From the NCBI GenBank assembly GCA_946615495.1, contig CAMOHY010000040.1, positions 1-12,315 on the forward strand: 12,315 nucleotides of DNA, written 5' to 3'. How positions within the stretch are numbered: the first letter of the stretch is position 1; every line of letters starts with the position of its first letter. This stretch comes from an uncultured Clostridia bacterium. Lineage in GTDB: Bacteria > Bacillota > Clostridia > Christensenellales > Aristaeellaceae. Below are positions 7,429-12,315 of this stretch, one piece after another. Below the pieces are notes generated by a model, which was not told the origin of the DNA, did not search any database, and was given only the letters and a program-made list of their open reading frames with translations. Made by a program: the position numbers and the translations under genes.

Positions 7429-9369
7429 TCATTGTTGCCTGGCGTTTCTCTGGCTTGTCCAGGCCTCATCTAAGATGTTGTATTCATCCAGCGTAATGGG
7501 CGTGGTGGCCACTTTAATTCCCTTGTAGCGGTCGCATCCGTACAGCGCCCTGGGGGCGGTGTGGGGAATGTCATAGGTCATATGGTAGCCGCGCAGGGAA
7601 GAAATCACGGGGATCATAAACGCGTTATCCAGCAAATAGGCTTCCGCCTGGGCAAAGTATTCCAGCCGCTCATCAAAGGTGGGGGCGGAAAGGGCCTTTT
7701 CAATCAGCGCATCAAACTCAGGCACGCTGTAGCAGCCCACGTTTTCCACGCCGTCGGAGGTGATGCGGGTGAGAATGCCGGAGGGGTCGGCATAGCCGGT
7801 GGACAGGGAATCCCAGTAAATATCGTAGTTGAAGGGGCCGTCCACGCTGCCGCCCACGGTGCCGTAGAAATCCCCGCTGGTATCGAAGGCCAGCACCACG
7901 TCGATATAATCTTCGCCGATGGCTTCCTCCACCATGGCCTCAAACAGCTGGGCCAGGATGATTTCGCTTTCATCGTTGGTGCCCACATAAATGAGGGTAA
8001 CGGGCAGTTTTCCATCCACTTCGGTTTTGATTACGGGCAGGTAATCCACCGTGCCGGCTTCCACGCCCTTGATGTGGCCGTCCGCGTCGCACAGCTCGGC
8101 GATGGCCGCTTCCATGTAGGTCCGGGCGGCGTCCTCATCGGCGCTGAAATCCGCGTTGGCGATTTCGTCCAAGGGGGAAATCTGGGTGTAATCCACGCCC
8201 TGGGAATTAAAGATGGCGCCTTCCGCGTTCACGGTGTTGCGCACCAGCCGGGCGGGCTGCATGGGCTCGCGCAGGGCGGCCAGGGATTCCCGGTCCACCG
8301 CGGCGCGGAGCGCTTTGCGGAAATTCACATTCTGAATGAACGCGTTGAATTCCGGGTTCGCGCCCTGGAAATCCAACCACAGGTAATTGGTGCTGAAGGA
8401 AAACTCATTGGGAATCAGGTACTTTTCCCATTCCCCGCCCTGCAGGGACATGAAGGCTTCGGATTCCACGGAGGTGTAATTCAATTCCCCGCGGATGAAC
8501 ATTTCCAGGGAGGTGGTGCCGTCCGGGATCATCTGGTATTCAATGGAATCCACGGTGACCTTGTCCGCGTCCCAATAGAAGGGGTTCTTGGTCAGCACGA
8601 TTTTCTTGTCGCGCTCGAAGGAGGATACGTAGTACGGGCCGCAATAGAGCATATGGGTGTTGTCCACGGCGAAATCGTCGCCCTGGGCGACCACGTAATC
8701 GTACTCCACAGGCAGCAGCAGCATGCTGCTTTCCACCAGGGACAGGAAATAGGGCGCGCCGTTGTCCAGGGTGTACTGCACGGTGTACTCGTCCAGCGCC
8801 TTCACGCCCACGATTTCGTCAAACCGGGCCACCAGGTCCTCCCGCTTGGTTTCGGTGTCGTCGCCGCAGTCGATATCGTCCAAGCCCCAGTAGTAGTCGT
8901 ACAGCCCGGTAATCAGGTTGCGGATCACGCGCAGGGAATAAGCGTCATTCAGCGGATCGCCGATATAGCGGATGCCGTCCACAAAGTCCTGGGCGGTCAC
9001 GTCATATTCCGTCTGAGCGCCGGTGGAATCAATCCACTTCTGCCCCTGGCGGATATGGAAGGTCCACACGGTGTAATCGTCGTTCACTTCCCAGCTTTCG
9101 GCCAGCGCGCCCACGTAATTTCCGTAAACGTCCGGCTCCACCAGGCTGTCGATGCAGTTGGTGGCGAATTCGCGCACCGTGGCGTAAGAGGTGGAAAAGT
9201 AGTTCAGGGACGGATAGGAGGTGGAAAAATAGCTTTTATACACATTGGTGTATTCCTTCCCATCCAGGATCGCCTGGGCAGCGCCGTTTTCGCCCAGAGC
9301 GGGGGCGGCCGCTCCCGCCGCCACGCAAAGCGTCAGCAGCAGGCACAGCGTTCGGATCAACCTTTTCAT
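7429..9369 (-). CDS. Peptide ABC transporter substrate-binding protein, OppA-like (SBP family 5)
   Basis: The 646-residue product resembles oligopeptide-binding proteins: an N-terminal NVYKSYFSTSYPSLNYF segment (YFSTSY occurs twice), then GALAESWEVNDDYTVWTFHIRQG, the classic family 5 region around residue 90-110, and CGPYYVSSFERDKKIVLTKNP near 243-263. It should capture substrate outside the cell and pass it to the OppBC-like permeases. The signal peptide (about 1-27: MKR, hydrophobic core, AAPALG) has Cys9 and Cys15, but neither sits in a normal lipobox (Leu precedes Cys15), so cleavage by signal peptidase I is more likely than lipid anchoring. AAGGAG lies 9 nt before the ATG. The gene follows the hydrolase gene by 50 nt with no promoter seen, so they probably share a transcript. 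Peptide specificity is not visible. Confidence 0.94.
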   Translation of the reverse strand: MKRLIRTLCLLLTLCVAAGAAAPALGENGAAQAILDGKEYTNVYKSYFSTSYPSLNYFSTSYATVREFATNCIDSLVEPDVYGNYVGALAESWEVNDDYTVWTFHIRQGQKWIDSTGAQTEYDVTAQDFVDGIRYIGDPLNDAYSLRVIRNLITGLYDYYWGLDDIDCGDDTETKREDLVARFDEIVGVKALDEYTVQYTLDNGAPYFLSLVESSMLLLPVEYDYVVAQGDDFAVDNTHMLYCGPYYVSSFERDKKIVLTKNPFYWDADKVTVDSIEYQMIPDGTTSLEMFIRGELNYTSVESEAFMSLQGGEWEKYLIPNEFSFSTNYLWLDFQGANPEFNAFIQNVNFRKALRAAVDRESLAALREPMQPARLVRNTVNAEGAIFNSQGVDYTQISPLDEIANADFSADEDAARTYMEAAIAELCDADGHIKGVEAGTVDYLPVIKTEVDGKLPVTLIYVGTNDESEIILAQLFEAMVEEAIGEDYIDVVLAFDTSGDFYGTVGGSVDGPFNYDIYWDSLSTGYADPSGILTRITSDGVENVGCYSVPEFDALIEKALSAPTFDERLEYFAQAEAYLLDNAFMIPVISSLRGYHMTYDIPHTAPRALYGCDRYKGIKVATTPITLDEYNILDEAWTSQRNARQQ

Positions 9370-9419
9370 TCCGTGTCACTCCTTCTTTATTTTTCCATAG
9401 CGAAAGGGCCATGGTTCAA

Positions 9420-10085
9420 TCAAAGCGAATGCTTTTCGCATTGGGTAAGGAACCAGCGCAGCGCCACGGCGCCATCCACGGTGTCTGGCCGGGCGTGGCC
9501 AAAGCACATGCGCTCCGGGTGCCACTGCACGCTGAATACACGGCCGCTTTCATGGTGCATTCCCTCAATTACCCCATCCCCGGCCCTTTGATCCACAATC
9601 AGTCCCTTTCCCAACCGGTCCACAGCCTGGTGATGGGCGCTGTTGGTGGGAAAGGCAGGGCCATACAGCTTTTCCAGCCAGGAGCCGGAAAGCGCGGCTG
9701 TGCCGTGGGCCTTGTCCACGGACTGGCCCTGATCCCAGTCATGAATGCGCCCATTGGGCAAATCCTGAATCAGGGTGCCGCCAAAGTACACGTTCAAAAG
9801 CTGATGTCCCCGGCAAATGCCGAAAATCATTTTGCCAGCCTTGAAAAACCGGTCTATCACCGCCAGCTGCAGTTCATCAAGCGCCGGGTCCGTATCCACA
9901 GCCCCCGCCATCTCCTGGCCGTAATTGCTTGGGTCCACGTCGTCCCCGCCGGGAAGAAGCAGGCCGTCAAACGCCGCCGGGTCCACGTCCCGCGGCGCCT
10001 TGATTCCTTCCGCGCCCAAGGCGCTCAGCGCCGCGAAATAATTGGGGTACCGGTCCTCCGGAGGAATGGGAATAGCAATCTTCAA
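9420..10085 (-). CDS. Class I glutamine amidotransferase-like hydrolase (peptidase C26, PuuD type)
   Basis: The 221-residue cytoplasmic protein has the triad of class I amidotransferase-like gamma-glutamyl hydrolases: nucleophile Cys91 in GICRGHQ, and His189 and Glu191 in QWHPE. PGGDDVDPSNYG (45-56) and NSAHHQAV (148-155) are typical of the C26/PuuD group, whose known members cut gamma-glutamyl amide bonds, for example gamma-glutamyl-GABA. It is slightly shorter than usual at the N-terminus. The start is TTG: no in-frame ATG or GTG lies between it and an upstream TGA. A three-codon ATG frame (10082-10093) ends across this TTG, so coupled or weak initiation is possible; the ribosome site is poor. 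It is the first gene of the peptide transporter operon, which suggests that it acts on the imported compound. The exact substrate is unknown. Confidence 0.9.
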   Translation of the reverse strand: MKIAIPIPPEDRYPNYFAALSALGAEGIKAPRDVDPAAFDGLLLPGGDDVDPSNYGQEMAGAVDTDPALDELQLAVIDRFFKAGKMIFGICRGHQLLNVYFGGTLIQDLPNGRIHDWDQGQSVDKAHGTAALSGSWLEKLYGPAFPTNSAHHQAVDRLGKGLIVDQRAGDGVIEGMHHESGRVFSVQWHPERMCFGHARPDTVDGAVALRWFLTQCEKHSL

Positions 10086-10112
10086 TTCTTCATCTGCTTT
10101 CTGTTCTCAATG

Positions 10113-10149
10113 AAAAAGCGGAAGAAGGCTGCCCGCCGCCTCCGCTTTT
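10113..10149 (-). terminator. Terminator-like hairpin in the operon leader (possible attenuator)
   Basis: Read on the minus strand, AAAAGCGGA (10149-10141) pairs with TCCGCTTTT (10122-10114), closing an 18-nt loop that holds a GC-rich inner part, and the run is TTTTT. It lies between the predicted promoter and the TTG start of the first gene, 28 nt before that start. A terminator placed downstream of its own promoter implies conditional readthrough, unless another promoter lies after it; none was seen. Confidence 0.65.
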
Positions 10150-10207
10150 ATCCCATGGGAACCGGCCGGGAAAAGCGCCATGGCGTGGGCATGCGCATTA
10201 AAGCCAT
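10148..10207 (-). CDS. Possible leader peptide (19 or 16 codons) ahead of the attenuator hairpin
   Basis: An ATG frame encodes MALMRMPTPWRFSRPVPMG and stops at TAA (10150-10148), whose last two bases are the first two of the terminator-like stem. A second ATG (10198), giving 16 residues, has GAGGG (10212-10208) at 9 nt, the better-placed ribosome site. The peptide has four Pro and three Arg. A ribosome at this stop would cover the 5' arm of the hairpin and could prevent termination. The frame is short and may be chance; the position of the stop is the main reason to list it. Confidence 0.35.
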   Translation of the reverse strand: MALMRMPTPWRFSRPVPMG

Positions 10208-10229
10208 CCCTCGCCGCGCCCCAGACCCG

Positions 10230-10244
10230 CCCGGAAATTCCGGG
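10230..10244. promoter_or_regulatory. Perfect dyad at the predicted transcription start (operator or 5' hairpin)
   Basis: CCCGGAAATTCCGGG is a 7+1+7 palindrome lying 9 bp downstream of the -10 box, so it would occupy about +4 to +18 of the transcript. It could be a repressor site, or it could fold as a small stem-loop at the 5' end of the mRNA. It matches no operator that I can name with confidence. Confidence 0.45.
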
Positions 10245-10253
10245 ATATTTTTC

Positions 10254-10281
10254 ATTATAATGTTTGCTTTTTCCATGTCAA
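10254..10281 (-). promoter_or_regulatory. SigA-type promoter for the hydrolase/peptide transporter operon
   Basis: On the minus strand the consensus -35 TTGACA (10281-10276) and the consensus -10 TATAAT (10259-10254) are separated by 16 bp. Transcription should begin near 10247, about 160 nt before the TTG start of the first gene. The flanking region is AT-rich, unlike the genes on either side. Both hexamers are perfect matches, so expression would be high unless it is checked by the dyad or the leader hairpin. Confidence 0.8.
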
Positions 10282-10344
10282 TACAAAGGAAGGGCATATC
10301 CTGTATCTTTTTCGTTTTTTTACCGGTGGATAAATATAAATTTT

Positions 10345-10862
10345 TTATTTGTCCGCCCGGCCCTTGAGCCAGGACAAAAGGTGAGTAGGCTCATACAGAT
10401 TGCTCAAAATGTGCATCAAATGAACGGCGTCGTGCCCCGAGCGAAAGCCCTTCTCCAAGAATACTTCTTTCTCTTTCAGCCGGGGCTCCTTTTCCCGCAT
10501 CAAAAGCGTCAGCTGCTCTTCGGCGCACTGCACATTGGCTTGACAGGCGTAGAAATATAAGCCGCTGCCGCCGGAAAGCCCCGCCTGGGTCCTGAGGACG
10601 CTGCGCAAGCCGTTTCGCGGATAACCACGGCGCTGTAAAGCGAAATCAAAATGCCCAGGCCCATCAGCGCATAAAGCGGTATGCCGGTGACGGCGGGAAA
10701 CAAGGGAACGACCAGCAGAAACAGAAAGCCCCAGGCCGCGCCGATCAGCGTGCCCGCAATACGGTTCAGGGCGTAATCCCGCGTATCATGTACATAGGGC
10801 TGCATGCAAATAATGGCGGTAATGGCCGCTTCGGCGGACATGGTTTCGCCGCGGTAGCCCCG
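10345..10862 (-). pseudogene. Decayed FUSC / aromatic acid exporter-like membrane protein gene
   Basis: One frame (stop at 10509, ATG at 10841) encodes a FUSC-like membrane segment: AAITAIICMQPYVHDTRDYA, then LNRIAGTLIGAAWGFLFLLV and a further membrane stretch near LMGLGILISLYSAVVI. In-frame homology continues upstream of the ATG only to about 10862 (GYRGET), where AT-rich DNA and a stop begin, so the first membrane helix is missing. After VVIRE near 10610-10630 the frame turns into low-complexity residues. A different frame (10345-10608, no good start) carries a plausible cytoplasmic tail with a charged region, REKEPRLKEKE. A frameshift, perhaps with an internal deletion, is the simplest reading. 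The tail's family is not recognised, so two fused remnants are also possible. Intact members of this family are several hundred residues long. Confidence 0.65.
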
Positions 10863-10888
10863 AAAATAAATGTATAAACTGATTTATT

Positions 10889-10912
10889 TCAAGCTTGAAT
10901 AGAAAAGCTTGA
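10889..10912. repeat. Short inverted repeat TCAAGCTT / AAGCTTGA
   Basis: Two perfect 8-nt arms (10889-10896 and 10905-10912) flank an 8-nt spacer in AT-rich DNA beside the decayed exporter gene. Because the core AAGCTT is itself palindromic, AAGCTTGA also occurs as a direct repeat. There is no T-run on either side, so it is not a terminator. It may be chance. Confidence 0.35.
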
Positions 10913-10915
10913 GGC

Positions 10916-10942
10916 TTAAGACGCATATTTTTTATTCAGCAT
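10916..10942 (-). other. Well-led eight-codon frame, possibly the abandoned start of the decayed exporter gene
   Basis: GGAGGAG (10954-10948) stands 5 nt before an ATG that encodes MLNKKYAS and then stops. A strong ribosome site without a gene behind it suggests a lost start. A shifted frame from just after these codons stays open to about 10860 and reads through to the decayed exporter region with one more frame change. This may be the remains of the N-terminal coding region or an unrelated leader. Confidence 0.3.
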
Positions 10943-11061
10943 TTCTTCTCCTCCAGGAGAACGTCACGCGCAGTTAAAAAACGATCCGAACGAAAAATAC
11001 GGGAATTTTCCGAATGGATTTATTGGAGAAAAAATATGGCATATGCTTTCCATTCAAACTG

Positions 11062-11070
11062 TGCTATAAT
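11062..11070 (+). promoter_or_regulatory. Extended -10 promoter element for the UroD-family gene
   Basis: TGCTATAAT is a consensus -10 box (11065-11070) with the TGn extension. No good -35 box lies at the right distance, which the extension can offset. Transcription should start near 11077, giving a leader of about 73 nt before the ATG at 11150. Confidence 0.65.
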
Positions 11071-11149
11071 AAAAACCAGCAAAGGCTTTGGGCGGCTTTG
11101 AACGCTGGGTATCATTCATATTGCTGCAACCAGAAGGGGGATTGAGATT

Positions 11150-12106
11150 ATGACCAAGAAGGAACGGGTGGAGGCCGCGCTGCGGGGCGAAAGGCCCGAC
11201 CGGGTGCCGGTGTGCTTCTGGCATCACTTTGGCAATCTGCCGCCGGAAAAAACCGTGCGGGAGCACCTGCGGTTTTTCATAGAAAGCGGCGAGGATATCC
11301 TGAAAATGATGTGCGACGAGTTCTTTATTTATCCGCTGAATGGGGCGGCGGCCCCGGCGGAGTTCAGCGCGCTCCGGCCCCAGGGACGGGATTCCTACTA
11401 CGTGCGGGGTCAGGCGGAGCGGGCCGCACAAATCAATGAAGCGCTGCACGGCGAAGCCATTACCTTTTACAACGCCTTTTCGCCCTATGCCACGCTGAAG
11501 CACGCCATCGGCCAGGACGCTGCTCTGGAGCTGATTCATGCCGACGAGGCCGCGGCCCTTCACGCGCTGAACGTAATCTGTGAGGACACGATTTATATGA
11601 TTGAGCGCGTACTCAAGGAAAGCGGCGTCACCGGCATGATGCTCTGCCTGCAGGGGGCGGAGGAAGGGCTTTTCACCGATGAGGAATACGCCCGGATAAT
11701 CCGTCCCACGGAAGAAAAGGTGGTGGAAGCTGCCTGCGCGCTTTCCGACACCAACCTTTTGCACCTGTGCGGCTGGGATAACGTGCCGGACCGCTTGGAG
11801 CGCTGGAAGGGGTATCCAACAAAGCTCGTCAATTGGGATGTGGATGTGGAAGGCATTTCGCTAAAGGAAGGCAAAACCTTCTTTGGCGGCCGCGCGGTGC
11901 TGGGCGGCTTCAACAACCGGGAGGGCCAGCTTCTGCACAAAGGCAGCAAGGAAGCTATTCAGGCGTTTACAAAAAAGCTTTTGCAGGATGCCGGGCAGGA
12001 GGGCGTCATCCTCGGCGCGGACTGTTCCCTGCCCAAGGATATTGACCGCCAGCGCATCCGCTGGGTCATCGAGGCCGCGGAGGCGTTCGCGGCGGAAAAT
12101 CCCTGA
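11150..12106 (+). CDS. Uroporphyrinogen decarboxylase-superfamily protein, zinc methyltransferase-like branch
   Basis: The 318-residue product opens MTKKERVEAALRGERPDRVPVCFW, the usual start of UroD-superfamily proteins, which are cytoplasmic TIM barrels. The HemE heme-pathway motif after this point is absent (HHFGNL is found instead). LHLCG (204-208) and GADCSLP (289-295) give His205, Cys207 and Cys292, the His-x-Cys...Cys pattern that binds zinc in the MtaA/MtbA/CmuA corrinoid methyltransferases. It therefore probably handles a methyl group or a related small substrate, not uroporphyrinogen. AAGGGGG lies 9 nt before the ATG. It stands alone on its strand, with its own promoter and with no corrinoid protein gene in view, so its partner and substrate are unknown. 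Family assignment is firm; function is inference. Confidence 0.9.
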   Translation: MTKKERVEAALRGERPDRVPVCFWHHFGNLPPEKTVREHLRFFIESGEDILKMMCDEFFIYPLNGAAAPAEFSALRPQGRDSYYVRGQAERAAQINEALHGEAITFYNAFSPYATLKHAIGQDAALELIHADEAAALHALNVICEDTIYMIERVLKESGVTGMMLCLQGAEEGLFTDEEYARIIRPTEEKVVEAACALSDTNLLHLCGWDNVPDRLERWKGYPTKLVNWDVDVEGISLKEGKTFFGGRAVLGGFNNREGQLLHKGSKEAIQAFTKKLLQDAGQEGVILGADCSLPKDIDRQRIRWVIEAAEAFAAENP

Positions 12107-12118
12107 AATCTTGCCAAC

Positions 12119-12147
12119 AAAAAAAGGCTCTGCTTGGTCAGGGCCTT
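12119..12147 (-). terminator. Rho-independent terminator for a gene arriving from the right
   Basis: On the minus strand a 9-bp stem (AAGGCCCTG with CAGAGCCTT, one G-U pair) and a 6-nt loop are followed by seven Ts. It has no T-run in the + direction, so it should end a leftward transcript whose gene lies beyond the window, and not the UroD-family gene that ends 12 nt away. Confidence 0.7.
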
Positions 12148-12174
12148 CAGAGCATCGACAAAGTCGATGCTCTG
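12148..12174. repeat. Perfect 12-bp hairpin CAGAGCATCGAC-AAA-GTCGATGCTCTG
   Basis: The arms pair fully across an AAA loop and abut the terminator stem at 12147 with no gap. There is no T-run on either side, so this is probably an RNA structure or a palindromic repeat unit, not a terminator. Confidence 0.7.
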
Positions 12175-12206
12175 CCATCGAAAGTCTGCAAGCAGTCTTT
12201 CAATGG
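12175..12206. repeat. Imperfect hairpin directly after the 12-bp hairpin
   Basis: CCAT pairs with ATGG, GAAAG with CTTTC and CTGC with GCAG across AA, with single mismatches between blocks. It begins at the base after the previous hairpin. Confidence 0.5.
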
Positions 12207-12210
12207 GAAC

Positions 12211-12282
12211 ATCAATTTGCTGTAAAATGGCATTTTTAGGCAGTTCAGCCTAAAAATGCTCATTTTACGGCCGCAAATTGAT
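12211..12282. repeat. 72-bp long palindrome
   Basis: ATCAATTTGC, GTAAAATG and GCATTTTTAGGC are each matched by their exact inverse copies (GCCTAAAAATGC, CATTTTAC, GCAAATTGAT) around a 6-nt loop (12242-12247). Only a few unpaired bases interrupt the arms, so 30 pairs form in all. No frame inside it looks coding. Confidence 0.75.
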
Positions 12283-12283
12283 A

Positions 12284-12309
12284 GAGGAAGCGGCCTTCAG
12301 CCGCTCCTC
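12284..12309. repeat. GC-rich hairpin at the window edge
   Basis: GAGGAAGCGGC pairs with GCCGCTCCTC with one bulged A and a 5-nt loop (CTTCA). It starts two bases after the long palindrome and may continue in the sequence beyond the window. Confidence 0.55.
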
Positions 12310-12315
12310 GGACCG

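Noticed and set aside
7561..9591. Long + strand open frame opposite the peptide-binding protein gene
   Set aside because: Its product is rich in Gly, His, Val and Gln with no domain, and it mirrors the codon bias of the clear OppA-like gene on the other strand.
10082..10093. Three-codon ATG frame overlapping the TTG start of the hydrolase gene
   Set aside because: It could couple initiation, but it is too short to call a gene and has no clear ribosome site of its own.
9411..10367. + strand frame opposite the hydrolase and running through the promoter region
   Set aside because: It has no family features and is antisense to a gene with a complete catalytic set.
12119..12309. Reading the hairpin cluster as a CRISPR array or integron attachment site
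   Set aside because: The hairpins differ from each other in sequence and there are no equal spacers or integrase-type core sites.

Overview
The window reads as a stretch of a fairly GC-rich Bacillota chromosome, most likely an uncultured gut-type clostridium. The basis is inference: a lipobox-bearing solute-binding lipoprotein, Shine-Dalgarno-led genes, a fused OppD-OppF-type ATPase of a kind common in Clostridia, and ordinary SigA-type promoter boxes. Nothing here allows a species name. No rRNA, tRNA, CRISPR array, transposase, integrase or phage gene was seen.

Left end (1-2576, + strand): the 3' part of a hybrid sensor histidine kinase (ATPase domain plus two intact receiver domains) overlaps, by ATGA, a gene for a family-1 extracellular solute-binding lipoprotein. 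The two are probably translationally coupled. No permease follows, so the binding protein may serve the sensor. A hairpin terminator (2679-2712) and a 162-bp imperfect palindrome (2762-2923) fill the convergent gap 2577-3009.

Centre (3010-10281, - strand): one probable operon, read right to left. It starts at a near-consensus promoter (TTGACA, 16 bp, TATAAT) and has a leader of about 160 nt. The leader holds a dyad at the expected start of transcription, a short possible leader peptide, and a terminator-like hairpin overlapping that peptide's stop codon. The genes are: a class I glutamine amidotransferase-like hydrolase (peptidase C26 / PuuD type, TTG start), an OppA-like substrate-binding protein, a hairpin with a short T-tract, OppB- and OppC-like permeases coupled by TAATG, a fused two-domain OppD-OppF ATPase, and a small membrane protein overlapping the ATPase gene by 14 nt. 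Together they suggest uptake of peptides, or of peptide-like gamma-glutamyl compounds, followed by amide or isopeptide hydrolysis in the cytoplasm. The substrate is not shown by the sequence.

Right end (10345-12315): a decayed FUSC/aromatic acid exporter-like gene (- strand, N-terminus lost, frame broken), then a + strand gene for a uroporphyrinogen decarboxylase-superfamily protein. That protein has the His-x-Cys...Cys pattern of the zinc methyltransferase branch rather than the HemE motif. After it, a minus-strand terminator and four further hairpins or palindromes lie almost end to end up to the window edge, in about 190 bp with no evident gene.
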